A DNA stretch of 64,000 bases, taken from contig JANJXV010000025.1 of assembly GCA_024803745.1 (NCBI GenBank), forward strand, positions 21,773,110 to 21,837,109. Reading direction: 5' to 3'. Within the stretch, counting starts at the first letter, position 1. Each line of letters begins with the position of its first letter. This DNA is from Megascapheus bottae. Its lineage: Eukaryota; Chordata; Mammalia; Rodentia; Geomyidae. Of the stretch, positions 1 to 22,435 are shown one piece after another. The notes under the pieces are model-generated. The model saw only the letters and a program-made list of their open reading frames with translations. It was not told where the DNA came from and ran no database searches. Position numbers and translations under genes: made by a program.

Positions 1-29
1 AAGTTAGCACTTTGAAACTTGAACCACCA

Positions 30-1272
30 CTCCACTTCAGGTTTTTTTGGTGGTTAATTGGTGATAATTTTCCTCCCCTGGCAGGTTTCAAATTTCCATC
101 CTCAGATCTCAGCCTCTGGAATAGCTATAATTACAGTGAGCCATTGGTACTGAAGCTTTGCTTTTAGCTCTTGGGTCCAAGTCTGCATTCAGGACTTGAT
201 CAAGGCTTCAGCATACTCTATCTTTGAGCCCCTTTGATGTAAAGGGTTGGGAGAATTCTAACAAAGATCCCAGTCAAGATCCAAAGATCTCAGTCATTCA
301 GCATTTTCAGAAGTATCCTCAGAATTTGTAGTTATCTTTGTGCCTGGTGTTGATAGTTCATGTCTACAATCCAAGCTACTCAGGAAGCCAATATTCAGTG
401 GTGGCATAAAAGTCTATCTCCAGCAGGAATGGTGGCTCACACCTGTAATCCTAGCTACTCAGGAGGCTGAGATCTGAGGATCGAAGTTCAAAGTCAGCCC
501 AGGCACAAAAGGACCTGACATGCTTATCTCCAATTAACCTCCAGGAAAGGAGAAGCGCGGCTTGGCTCAAGGGTAGGATGGTAGCCTTGAGCTGTAGAGC
601 CCAGGGACAAGCTCAGGCCCAGGAGTAGGGTGGTAGCCTTTAGCTGAAGAGCTCAGGGACAGCGCCCAGGCCCAGTTCAAGCCCCATGCCCCCCCCCCCA
701 AAAAAAAAAAAGTATCTCCAAAATAACAAGTGGAGCTATGGCTCAAAGTGGTAGACTGCTAGTGGTGTTCAGAAACCAGGCCCTGATGGGGCCGGGAGTT
801 TGGCCTAGTGGTTAAAGTGCTTGCCTAGCATGCACGAAGGCCCAGGTTCGATTCCTTGGTACCACATACATAGAAAAAAGCCAGAAGTGGTGCTGAGGCT
901 CAAGTGGTAGAGCTCTAACCTTGAGAAAGTCCAAGGACAGTGCTCAGGCCCTGAGCTCAAGCCCAGGACTGGCCAAAAAAAAAAAAAAAAAAAGAAACCA
1001 GGCCCTGAGTTCAGGCCCTACAACTGACCCCCCCACAAAAAAAAAATACTAAAAAGTGGGACTGGTGCTGGGAGTTTGGCCTAGTGGTAGAGTGCTTGCC
1101 TAGCATGCATGAAGACCCAGGTTCGATTCCTTGGTACCACATACATAGAAAAAAAAGCTGAAAGTGGTACTGAGGTTCAAGTGGTAGAGCTAGAACTCTA
1201 GCCTTGAGAAAGTCAAAGGACAGTGCTCAGGCTCTGAGCTCCAGCCCAGGACTGGCAAAAAAAAAAAAAGTT
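30..1272 (+). repeat. SINE cluster downstream of PRR14
   Basis: This gene-free stretch is mostly SINEs. A minus-strand fragment of the B1-headed family lies at 30-150. Plus-strand B1-headed copies occupy 335-420 and 423-711, the latter ending in a C-run and A-tail. A full IDL-Geo sits at 787-992 and another at 1058-1272. The copy at 787-992 is inserted inside an older SINE and has a perfect 16-bp target duplication at 771-786 and 993-1008. The stretch 150-335 shows nothing recognisable. Confidence 0.85.
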
Positions 1273-1511
1273 AGATTGGAATAATGGCTCAAGTGATATG
1301 GTTGAAGGCAAGCAAGCAGAAGACCTTGAGTTCCAAACCCAGCCCTGTGCTTGAAAGAAGATCTTCAATGACCAATTCTATTTCCTCTGTCCTTAATCTT
1401 TTCCTAGCATATTCCCCTCCCCCCACTTTCCCAGGCAACATAGAAGCCTATCAGTATGGTCAAATTCCAACACAGCTAGAGACACAAAAGAATCAGAAAC
1501 ATATTGAAAAT

Positions 1512-1517
1512 TTTACT
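1512..1517 (-). terminator. Possible PRR14 poly(A) signal (AGTAAA variant)
   Basis: The minus strand reads AGTAAA about 85 nt after the PRR14 stop codon. No canonical AATAAA lies nearer, so this is a plausible but unproven cleavage signal. Confidence 0.35.
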
Positions 1518-1599
1518 TAGAAATATAGAGGAAAAAATACATAACTGCTTCAGAGGCTTTCCCCTCCAGGATGGATGGACGGACAAACAGCTGGAGCTC

Positions 1600-7469
<5,870 letters not shown>

Positions 7470-7480
<11 letters not shown>

Positions 7481-8320
7481 GCCTGGGCGCTGTCCCTGGG
7501 CTCTTCAGCCCCAGGCTACCGCCCTACCCTTGAGCCAAGCCCCACTTCCATTTTCTAGAGGTTAACTGGAGATGAGAGTCTCAGGTCCCTTTGTGCCCAG
7601 GCTGGCTCTGAACCTGGATCCTCAGATCTCAGCCTCCTGAGTAGCTAGGATGACAGGCGGGAGCCACCGCGCACAGCTCCAATTCTCTTGTATGGCTGTA
7701 CTTGGGTTTGAGCTCAAGGATTTGTGCTTTTCCTGCATTTCGGCTTGAGCAACACCCTACCCCTCATCCTTTTTTTTTTGCCAGTCCTGGGCTTGAGCTC
7801 AGGGCCTGAGCACTGTCCTTGGACTTTCTCAAGGCTAGAGCTCTACCCCTTGAGCCTCAGCACCACTTCCGGATTTTTTCTATGTATGTGGTACCGAGGA
7901 ATTGAACCCGGGTCTTCGTGCATGCTAGGAAGCACTCTACCACTAGGCCAAACTCCCCGCCTCTCCGCATCTCTTTTTTTGCCTGATTTTTATTGTTTTA
8001 AAGTTCAGGTAGCGTGGACTGTTGTTTCTTCCATATAGCTGGTATACTAGGTTGGTACCTACACACAGTGCCTCCTGGGTACTTGTTGAGATGGAGGTTT
8101 ATCATATTTTGTCCCAGCTAGCTTCAAAATGAGACCCTTCAATCTCTTTAACTTTTGAGTGGCTAGGATTCTAGGTATCATCACACCTGGAAGCTGTTTT
8201 GTTTGTTTTTTTTTTTTCATTTTTGCAGGGTGAGCGTATAGATAGTATGGAGTTTGAACTCAGGGCCTCATACTTGCTAGGCAAGTGCTCTACCGCTTGC
8301 TAAACCTCCAGGTTCCCTTT
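7470..8320 (-). repeat. Reversed SINE cluster
   Basis: This holds a reversed B1-headed SINE at 7470-7676 and a reversed IDL-Geo at 7776-7965. An older B1-like fragment lies at 8045-8190 and an ID fragment at 8235-8320. No gene is visible. Confidence 0.8.
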
Positions 8321-8464
8321 ATTTAAAAACAAGCACCATACTACCTAAAGCCTGGAGTTCTATCTAGATCAGGATGTATGGAGGTATCTCCTAGTACAGA
8401 GAAGTTAGAAAATCTAGGAGATAGGCTAAGTCAGAGAGTACATTCCATAAGAGTTGGGGAAGTG

Positions 8465-9360
8465 ATGGGGCTAGGAATTTGGCATAGTGGTAGAGTGCTT
8501 GTCTAGCATGCGTGAAGCCCACAGTAGCCACAGAATCCCCATCCCCCAGTATCACATAATCAGAAAAAAGCCAAAAGTGATACTGTGGCTCAAGTGATAG
8601 TGCGCTAGCATTGAACAAAAGAAGCTCAGAGACAGTATCCAGTGACTTGGGCCTGCCCCAGAACTGGGAAAAAAAAAAAAAGACTCCCCAACTCTGTCCT
8701 CAAGGACTCATCAGCTAGTGACCTTGTAAAAATACTATAATACTGCAATGTCTCTGTATTAGGAAGCCAGCTGGGTTCTGTGGAATCATGTGCAGGTGTG
8801 TGCCCAAACCAATACTAGGCTTGAACTCAGGGCCCCCACGGGCTCTGTCCTGTAACTTTTTCTACCCCACTTAAGTGACAATTCCATTTCAAGCCTTTTA
8901 CTGGTTACCTGGAGATAGTCTCGAATTTGTCTGCCCAGGCTGGCTTCTAACTGGAATCTTCAAATCTCAACCTCCTGAATAGCTAGTATTATAGGCATCA
9001 GCTACCAGCAACTGACCGCTAAGCTGATCTTTGATTTGCTAGGTTTCTGAACGTTTCAATGCTACCAAGGGAAAAGGAAATAGCCCAGAGGTCTGGGGCT
9101 AAGAGTCTCTTAGAAAGGGCCTAGTCCTGGGACCTAAATTTGAAGTGTTAATGCATCTTCACAATGGAGTTTAACTGTACTAGGGTATGTCTCAACTAGA
9201 GTGCTTGCTTACTGTGAGACCCTGGGTTCAATCCTTAGTACCACAGTAGTAGTAATAATAAAAACGAATATGCATGGCTCAAAGGGTAGAGCTCAAGCCA
9301 CGAGTTGCTCAAGCAACCTGAGTAGAAGGCCCCAAGTTCAAACTCTGATACTGGCAAAAG
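8465..9360. repeat. Mixed SINEs in the PRR14-ZNF689 interval
   Basis: A plus-strand IDL-Geo with A-tail covers 8465-8682. A reversed B1-headed SINE lies at 8790-9012. Old plus-strand ID-type fragments lie at about 9170-9350. Nothing else is recognised. Confidence 0.75.
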
Positions 9361-9399
9361 CCATAATAAAAATAATACATTTAAGATTCCCTCTGGCAG

Positions 9400-9928
9400 G
9401 GCCCGGGAGTTTGGCCTAGCGGTTAAAGTGCTTGCCTAGCAAGCACAAGGACCCGGGTTCGATTCCTCGGTATCCCACATACACAACCAAGCCGGAAGTG
9501 GCAGAGACGAGACACAACCAAGCCGGAAGTGACTAAGACGAGACTGCAACAAGCGACAGAGAGCGGAGGCGAGCAAGCGGAGCCCAACCGAGTGGTGGCC
9601 GGAGCGTGCGGGAGCGAGCCGAGCCAGAGCCAGCGAGGCCGGAGCGAGCGGGGCCAGAGCGAGAAGGGGCCGGAGCGAGCGGGGCCAGGAGCATGAGGGA
9701 GCGAGCCTGACCGGAGCGAGCGGGGCCGGAGCGAGCGGGGCCAGGAGCATGAGGGAGCGAGCCTGACCGGAGCGAGCGGGGCCGGAGCGAGCGGGGCCAG
9801 GAGCATGAGGGAGCGAGCCTGACCGGAGCGAGCCGGGCCGGAGCGAGCCGGGCCGGAGCGAGCGGGGTCGGAGCGAGCGGGGGCCGGAGCGAGCGGGGCC
9901 AGAAAGAGAGAGAAGGGGGCCAAAAAAA
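9400..9928 (+). mobile_element. Composite retroposon: ID-type head, GC-rich VNTR, A-tail
   Basis: The element lies between perfect 17-bp direct repeats (aagattccctctggcag) at 9383-9399 and 9929-9945. It opens with an IDL-type monomer with box A-like (TGGCCTAGCGGTTAAAGTGC) and box B-like (GGTTCGATTCC) sequences, as expected for a Pol III promoter. The first bases of the Geo monomer (GCCGGAAGTG) follow and are themselves duplicated at 9491 and 9522. From about 9550 the normal Geo sequence is replaced by a GC-rich array. Its subunit is close to CCGGAGCGAGCGGGGC. It contains two identical 56-bp higher-order units at 9711-9766 and 9767-9822, with partial units on either side. It ends in a purine stretch and an A-tail. 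The duplications and A-tail indicate L1-type target-primed insertion. The long minus-strand open frames here are a by-product of the repeat. Confidence 0.8.
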
Positions 9929-10002
9929 AAGATTCCCTCTGGCAGTTTTAGGCCCTCATTCCAGGCCAATTAGGGGAGTCCCATAGCCTCATAGGATACA
10001 TT

Positions 10003-11005
10003 TTTTTTTTTTTTTTTGCCAGTCCTGGGCTTGAGCTCAGGGCCTGAGCACTGTCCTTGGACTTTCTCAAGGCTAGAGCTCTACCACTTGAGCCTCAGCA
10101 CCACTTACGGCTTTTTTCTATGTATGTAGTACCGAGGAATCGAACCCGGGTCTTTGTGCATGCTAGGCAAGCACTCTACCACTAGGCCAAACTCCCAGCT
10201 AGGAGAGAACAATACTGGAGCTTGAACTGGGGCTTCATGGACCTCACACTCTTAGTTTTTCCACTGAAAGCTGGGACTTTACCACTTGAATCACACACCT
10301 CTGAGTTAACATGAGTCTCGCAGACTTTCTTGTGCAACGTAGCTTTGAACTGTGATCCTCAGATGTCAGCCTCACAAGTACCTGGGACTACAGGAGTGAG
10401 CCACTGGCCATGTATTTTTGGTTGTTTGGTTGTTTGGTGGGATTTTTTTTGCCTATTCTGAGGCTTGAACTCAGGGGCTGGCCACTGTCCCTGAGCCCCT
10501 CTGTATTCAAGGCTTGAACTTTACCACTTGAGCCACAGTGCCACTTCTGGCTTTTTCTGTTGATGTGGTACTGAGGAATCAAACCCAGGGCTTCAAGCAT
10601 GCTAGGCAAGCACCCTATCACTAAGCCACATTCCCAGCCTCCTAGCCAAAATGTTTTAAAGTGCAATGTCACAGATGACATTTCAATTGTCATAAACCTG
10701 CCCTCATCTGCAATATGTCCATAGGCTTTGTGGGGTGGGGGGAGGAGGTCATGGGGCTTTAACTTGGCCTGGGTCCTGTCCCTGAGTTCATCAGCTCAAG
10801 GTTGTCACCCTACTCCTGGGCCTGGGTGCTGTCCCTGAGCTCTTCAGCTCAAGGCTACCACCCTACCCTTGAGCCACAGCCCCATTTCCTGTTTTCTAGT
10901 GATTAATTGGCTTTATATTGCCCAGGCTGACTTTGAACCTCGATCCTCAGATCTGAGTCTCCTGAGTAGCTAGGATTACAAGTGTGAGCCACCACACCTG
11001 GCTTG
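10003..11005 (-). repeat. Four reversed SINEs in a row
   Basis: Reversed IDL-Geo copies cover 10003-10202 and 10449-10643. Reversed B1-headed copies cover 10205-10405 and 10745-11005. The last contains an internal duplication of roughly 75 bp around the phrase ctgggtgctgtccctgag. Confidence 0.8.
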
Positions 11006-11299
11006 TAGAACAGAAAGGACTGTCATTGTGTCAGATAACTAAGATCTCTGGGTTCTTGTATGAATACTGGGTAGGTCCCAACACACCTTGATCAAAAACA
11101 CCTGCTTCTGTTAATTCACAAAATAACCTCTAGGGGGCAGCACTGCCCCATTAAGAGCCAGTGGTTTAGTGCTAAGGACCAAGCACTAGGTTCAGCAACT
11201 GGGTGGAGGATCCATACAGGCTGGAGGTAAAAGGATTATTCAGGACCCAGTAGAGGTCAGTACAGTTTTAAGGAAAAAGAGTAGGCAAAAGTAGGGATT

Positions 11300-11812
11300 G
11301 CTGGATTGTGTTATGTGTGCGTGTGCGCACGTATGTGCGTGTGCACACGGGTCTAATGGGCTTGAATGCAGTGTATGGGTACTGTCCCTTAGCTCTTTCG
11401 CTCAGACCTGGGACTCTACCATTTAGGCCATACCTCCACTTCTTTATTTTTTCCCCCTGGTTAGTTGAAAGTAAGAGTCCCTTGGACTTCTCTGCCTAGG
11501 TAGGCTGTGTGTCATCTGAGACCTCAGCCTTTTGAGTAAGGAGGATTTTAGGCAGCCATAGGCAGGGTGGAATCAAAGATCAAAGGATTCTTCTCCCTTC
11601 TCTCACCCAATCTAAAGATTTTTACTTGGCTGAGAGTTTGGCCTAGTGGTAGAGTGCTTGCCTAGCATGCACAAACACCACATACACAGAAAAAGCTGGA
11701 AGTGGTACTGTAGCTCAAGTGGTAGAGCTCTAGCCTTGAGCAAGCCCAAGGACAGTGCTCAGGCCTTGAGTTCAAACCCCAGGACTGACCAAAAAAAAAG
11801 AAAAAAGAAAAA
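11300..11812. repeat. Microsatellite and SINEs
   Basis: A GT/GC-rich simple repeat at 11305-11350 leads into a reversed, diverged B1-headed SINE to about 11555. A plus-strand IDL-Geo with a mixed A-tail occupies 11628-11812. Between 11006 and 11300 nothing is recognised. Confidence 0.75.
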
Positions 11813-12117
11813 AAAGATTTTTATTTATGCAGAAAACTGAACATGAGAAGAGACCAAAGTCTCATGTAGTCTTCTTAGTTAACAAGTAAATCAAGATAGT
11901 ACAAAGGATTGTTGATTCCCTGTTTAGATTTTTGTTCTTCCTCCTAACTGGTATTATATGATTCTGGAAACTTGTGGAATCTCTTTGGGATTATTTGTGT
12001 AATCCACAACAATAATCACCTGCTTACCAAAGGCAACCAAAAGTGAGATGAAATACCTTGTTGGGCATGGTGTTTGCTTCCAGAAAATGCTAAAGTTAAA
12101 TGTCTTCCCAAAAGGGC

Positions 12118-12352
12118 AAAAGCAGCGCGGTGGCTCACACTGGTAATCCTACCTCCTCCGGAGGCTGAGATCTGAGGATCTCAGTTCAAAGCCAGCCGGC
12201 ACAAAAGGACCTGAGACTCTTATCTCCAGTTAACCTCTAGAAAATGAGAAGTGGGGCTTGGCTCATGGATAGGGCAGTAGCCTTGAAGTGGAGAGCTGAG
12301 GGTCAGTGCCCAGGCCCAGAGTTCAAGCCCCATGACCCACAAAAAAAAAAAA
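12118..12352 (+). repeat. B1-headed SINE
   Basis: Head GGTGGCTCACACTGGTAATC, tail GGCAGTAGCCTTGAAGTGGA and onward, ending in an A-run. The flanks 11813-12117 and 12353-12705 show no gene. Confidence 0.8.
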
Positions 12353-12719
12353 AGGAGGGGGGTTTCCTCTGAGAAAGTGACAAGGAAGAATCTAGGGTGA
12401 GTCCTGCTCACACTAGCTAGACTGAAATCCTTTCTTTTTTTCAGAGACAAACTAAGTTCAAAGGAGGACACTGGTCACTGGCATAACTAACTCTACTTTG
12501 TCCCTTTCTGGTTCTATTTGTGCCATTTAAATTTTTTTTCTTAAAGTTTCTCTCCCTATAGTTAGTTGCCTTGGATTCTAGGAATTTTATAAGGAGGGAC
12601 AGGAACTACTAGAGGCCACATCGAGGGGCTTCTCAAAACAGACACCCAGTTATCTATAATGTCAAGTCTGCACCCAGGAGCAGGAGCAATCGTCTCATTG
12701 GAACCAGATTGCTCCTTTT

Positions 12720-15129
12720 TCTGTTTCATTTTTTTATTAAAGAATTTATTAAAATTTATTTTTACATCATATTTCAAATGACATGTTTAACAAACAAGTA
12801 TTCAGGAAGGGAATCTATATACAATCACTGACAGTTAGGTCTTAGAATATAATTAAAATTATGCAATAAAATAAAATTTTTATTTTTTTGCCAGTCTTGG
12901 GCTTGGGCTCAGGACATGAGTACTGTCCTTGGGTTTTCTCAAGGCTAGAGCTCTACCATTTGAGCCTCAGCACCACTTCTGGCTTTTTTTCTATATATGT
13001 GGTACCAAGGAATCAAACCCAGGTCTTTGTGCATGCTAGGCAAGCACTCTACCACTAGGCCAAACTCCCAGCCAAAATAAAATCTCTTTACTCAATAAGG
13101 AAAGAAAAAACATTATATGCTGAGGTTGTTAAGAGCCATGATAAAAATGAATCTTCTATCTGTAAATTTGTGAAGAAAAATAAGTTAGCTTTTCTATCAT
13201 ACACCAAACTGCAAATGTTACCCTATATTGAGAAATGTAAATAATATATTGTCAATTTTAACTAGACAACTAGATTGTTTTAAGATAAAATTAATTGCAA
13301 TCTTCAAGGCAACCACCAAGAATATTTTAAAATACACTTAAAAAAACAAAGAAATTAAAATAATCCAGCAAAAAAATATGCAGTGTAACTGTAGAAAAGT
13401 TTTTAAAACTTTTTAAAAGGTAGCAATTGAAACCAAGAGGACATATAAAGACATACAAAAAATAGCAAAATTAGAAATGTAAATCCAACTTGGCCAGTAA
13501 CTACATTAAGAACCTGAAGGTTAGCCAGGCACTGATGGCTAATGCCTATAATCCTAGCTACTCGGGAGACTGACATCTAAGGATTTGGGTTCAAAGCCAG
13601 CCTTGGCAGAAAATAAAATAGGTGAGACCAGGATCTCCAATTAACCACTAGAAAACTGGATGTGGCACTGTAGCTCAAAGTGGCAGAGCACTAACCTTTA
13701 GCAAAAAAGTTCAGGGACAGTGCTCAGGCCCTTAATTCAATCCCTATTTCAGAAGAAGAAGAAGGAGGAGGGGGAGGAGAGGAAGGAGGAGAAGGAGAGA
13801 AATAATCCAATGAAAGGCAGTAAGGGGCAGAATGGATTCTAAAAACTGATCAAATTCTATAGACTACACAAAAGAGGACATATAGGTTCAAAGACACAAG
13901 TAAGCTTGTACATGATAAAGAGTAAGCAAAAGACCTGGGATGATTTTATTGACATCAGACAAAACAGGTTTTTTAGGATCAAAATTGTTAGAAAAGAAAG
14001 GATATTTTATAAGTGGTAAGAGCTCAGTCATTCAGGGCTGAACTAGAATGACAAATATACAGGCATAGCACAGAAACCATCATATCTGAAGAAGGAAACA
14101 GGCAATTTGAATACTAACAATTGTAGGCTTTCATATTGTATATTTAGTAATGGAGAGAGAAACTAGGCATAAAATCAATATGGAAATAAAAGACTAAAGC
14201 AACACTGTAGCCATTCTTAGAATTTTCCAAGTGCGCCAGGAATGTTCTCAAGTCACACCATATGGCAGACCATTAAGTCTCAGCAAATTTAAAAGGGCAA
14301 AATAAAAAAAGCATGTGCCTTACCCACAAGAAATTTTTATGAGAAATAACAAAGGAAATTTAGAGAATCCACTAATATGTAAATATCAAACGATATAATT
14401 CTACTACTTGGCATTTACCCAATCATCCAAAAACAAGGACATCCTAAATACACTAGCACAAAGATGTTCACTGCAGCACTATTTACCATAGCAAAGATAT
14501 GGCACCAACCCAGATGCCCCTCAGTTGATGAGTGGATCAACAAGATGTGGTATTTGTACACAATGGAATTCTATGCTGCTGTCAGAAAGAATGACATCAC
14601 CCCATTTGTTAGGAAATGGAAAGACTTGGAAAAAATCATATTAAGTGAAGTAAGCCAGACTCAAAGGAACATAGGCTCAATGATTTCCCTCATTTGTCAT
14701 AATCAGTAGAAACCTTGGGGTCTCCTAGCAGAGATTTACAATAGAGCAAGACCTAGATACATAAGGCCATATAGTATGACACTAAATGAAAGGACCTCCA
14801 GGATATAGAAACAAAAGCCATATAATGAGTGATTGTTGTCCGTAATGTACTATGTTATCTCTCATCTCTTTTGCTGTCCCTTGGTTATCTCATATTGTTA
14901 CAGTATTTCACCCTTTTATCTGATATATTGTATAAATGCTTATTTGGTTATTTGAAATCGGATAGGGAATGGGGAAAACAAGATAAGGGGCAGGGTGGGG
15001 GGAGGGAAATGGGGGCCAAGACATAAGAAAGCCTATCAATGTATGGGAATTAATGCACCTTCTATCTGGTGAATATAATGTAACCCTTATATTAATTACA
15101 ATAAAAATACATGAAAAAATTATACAGTT
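12720..15129 (+). mobile_element. LINE-1-derived insertion with later SINEs inside
   Basis: Direct repeats agattgctcctttt at 12706-12719 and 15130-15143 suggest one insertion. Its 3' part, from about 14390 to 15117, is recognisable L1: the plus frame at 14464-14709 encodes an ORF2 C-terminal peptide (IAKIWHQP, then WYLYTMEFYAAV), followed by a 3' untranslated region and AATAAA. The stretch 13100-14380 is AT-rich and looks like much-decayed internal L1 ORF2 sequence. Two younger SINEs interrupt it: a reversed IDL-Geo at 12885-13076, and a plus-strand B1-headed SINE at 13518-13750 with a GGA-rich tail to 13800. No intact reverse transcriptase is present. Confidence 0.65.
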
Positions 15130-15298
15130 AGATTGCTCCTTTTAAAAGATGAATGCTGTAACAACTTTCCTACAACTTCTGCAGAACCAGAATACAGATG
15201 ATCAATCAGACCACTGGCCTAACCAAGACTGTCTGCTATGTCTCAGCTGTGCTTACTTGGTCTCCCTAAATAGAATTGTAACCCCTCTGTACATCACT

Positions 15299-15725
15299 TT
15301 GGGTTTTTTTTTGGTCGGTCTTGGGCCTGAGCTCTCCTGGAGCTCTTCAGCACAAAGCTAAGGCTGTATCCCTTTGAGCCACAGGGCCACTTCTGGTTTT
15401 CTGGTGATGAATTAGCGATAAGAGTCTCACAGACTTTAGTGCCCGGGCTGGCTTTGAACAGTGATCCTCAGATCTCAGCCTCTTTAGTAGCTAAGATTAC
15501 AGGCGTGAGCCATTGGTGCCCAGCTGTACATCACTTTTTATTTAAAAAAGAAAAAAAAGTCGAGCTCCTCACAGTTCAAAGCCAGGCCGGGCAGGAAAGT
15601 CTATGAGACTTATATATCTCCAATAAACTCCAAGATGCCGAGAGTGGGGCTCTGACTGCAGTGGTCCATGCTCAGGGGCAGCGCCCAGGCCCCGAGTTCA
15701 AGCCCCAGGCTTGGCACCAAAATCA
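15299..15725. repeat. Two B1-headed SINEs upstream of ZNF689
   Basis: A reversed copy lies at 15299-15524. A headless plus-strand copy lies at 15560-15725. Confidence 0.75.
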
Positions 15726-15829
15726 AAACAAAAGAACTTCCAGCCTCTGGCAGAGGGTGTGGGGAAGGAGTGGGGGGTGTCACTGCGTTTCTGCCTCGCT
15801 GCGTGGACTGAATCTCCTTTCTTGACCGG

Positions 15830-20475
<4,646 letters not shown>

Positions 20476-20485
20476 GATGGGGGAA

Positions 20486-20486
20486 A

Positions 20487-20516
<30 letters not shown>
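20486..20516 (+). terminator. ZNF689: ZNF689 poly(A) signal within an (AAT)n tract
   Basis: A run of AAT repeats starts about 11 nt after the stop codon and ends in AATAAA at 20511-20516. If used, the 3' untranslated region would be very short, so a later signal is also possible. Confidence 0.5.
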
Positions 20517-20518
<2 letters not shown>

Positions 20519-22435
20519 TCAGATCATTTCCTTCATCTTCGCAGAAGAGTCCAGGAAAAGGCAGGCAGAACTCTAGGCCACACAGGGCAGAGGCAGAACT
20601 AGAACCCAGGTATTCTGGCTCACACCGGCTGCCTTACCAAACCTGCAACCATCCCATTAGGAGATGGGACATTATTGGGTTCATTTCTGAAAGAATCTGT
20701 GTGACTGGTGCTGGGTTAAAAGTTCCTCCATCTGTTTTAGGGCTGCTTTTGTAGTTTGCATACAGTTACTATCTGTTCCCTTGCATGCAGTCGGGAGTGG
20801 AATCTACCCCTACTGTCTCCATACTAAACTGAAAACCTTGGTCTAGCTCATTTTCTACAGCACTCCTGCCCAAGTGATCTACTGCTTGCCTGTATACCTT
20901 CTTTAACAGGCAGCTCACTACCTCACAAGGCGGGTCATTTCATTGTGGGATAGTGCTGATCTTTAGAAGGCTAAATACCATGCTTTCCTCTGTACACTTG
21001 GCCTATATAATGTTTAATACTTCATCTATGTGGCAGCTCTTAAGATACCCGAATCACAACTCTGCCCCCAGGTTAAATTGCAATAATTCAGTCTTTTTCT
21101 TTGGGGGAATGGGATATTACTATGTTACTTAGGATGGTCTCCAACTCCTGAACTCAAGCTGTCTTCCTGCCTCCTTTGTAGCTCAGATAGCTGGGACTGC
21201 AGGCCCATGTCACCATGTCAGGTTAATCACTCTCTAAAGATGGTTTCAAGCTGGGTACTGTTGGCTCAGGCCTGTAATCCTAGCTGCTTAGGAGGCTGGC
21301 ATGAAATCTGAGGACCATGGCTCCAGGCCAAGCTAGGAAGGAAAATCCTTAAGACACTTACCACCATTAGTCACCAATAAAACCAGTAGAGATGGGAATG
21401 GCGCTGTGGCTCAGGTGGTAGAGCAGTAGCCTTGAGCAAAAAAAAATCTCAAGGACAATATCCAAGCCCTGAGTTCAAGCTCCAGGACTTGTATGTATAC
21501 ACACACACACACACACACAAAGATGATTTCACTTCTATGCTTCATCTGCCTCTGAATAGGCCTTGTTTTTTAACTTCGCTTTAATATTATATAAAAAGTA
21601 AAGAGACAGTACCATGTACACTGTGTATCTCAAGTCTGGACTGGTTTTTAGCAGCTACAGGCTACACTGGTTTGGGGACAACTGTACTAGACCAGGGGTC
21701 TCTTGGCTTACAGACACCAAACTGCCCTGACCTTTTAAATGTGATAAAGCTAAATTTTCTTCACCCTGTTTCTGAAAAACTGGCGTAATTCGTTATGAGA
21801 CAGAAGCACAGGAAACTGGGAGAAGTTTGGTATTACGGAAAAGTAAGAAGACTTGTGGTCTAGAGGTAAAAATGGGATTACTATACTTTATCCAGTGGAC
21901 TTGGATTAATTCCAGGTAGCTAGTGGCTAGAAAATTCTTGACAAATGGGTCTTACTATTCCCTGACACTTATCAAATGAGAATCAGAACAGAACCTTCCA
22001 TGAGGACTCAATTAGCATCCCCTCTCACCTCCCATAAAATGAGGTTTTTCAAGGAAGGTAGAGGGATAGGGCCTCCCTCCCTCGCTGACCTGCATTGGGG
22101 CCAGGTAGCAGAGTTTTACTCTTGGTGATATGCCGCCTTAACAAAGCTTTAGATTTAATGTGAACAAAGCCTACCCCTTTACCTTGACAGCTGCACCAAA
22201 TTATTCCAACAGCTGGAATGGGTCATCTGTCCACTCTTTTTTGTTGTTGGTGGTGGTGGGACTTGAACTCAGGGCCTGGATGCTATCCCTGAGTTCTTCA
22301 GCTCAAGGCTAGCACTCTACTACTTTGAGCCACAACACCACTTCCTGTTTTCTGGTGGTTCACTGGAGTTAAGGGTTCCTCAGATCTCACGATCCTGAGT
22401 TGCTAGGATTACAGGCGTGAGCCACCAGTCCCTGG
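20517..22435. repeat. ZNF689-ZNF785 interval, first part
   Basis: No gene is seen. About 20570-20680 looks like an old MIR-type fragment. 21093-21222 is a reversed Alu/B1-like monomer, and 21245-21498 a plus-strand B1-headed SINE followed by (CA)n to 21520. 21525-22235 is unique-looking. A reversed B1-headed SINE covers 22235-22435. Confidence 0.6.

Noticed and set aside
9400..9480. tRNA gene
   Set aside because: Box A and box B-like sequences are present here and in many SINEs, but no cloverleaf or anticodon arm is retained; these are SINE monomers.
9423..9969. Minus-strand Ala/Pro/Arg/Ser-repeat open frames in the composite element
   Set aside because: Any 56-bp GC array without stops yields such frames; no start, promoter or homology on that strand.
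14464..14709. Small cellular gene
   Set aside because: The peptide is the C-terminal end of L1 ORF2 and is followed by an L1 3' untranslated region.
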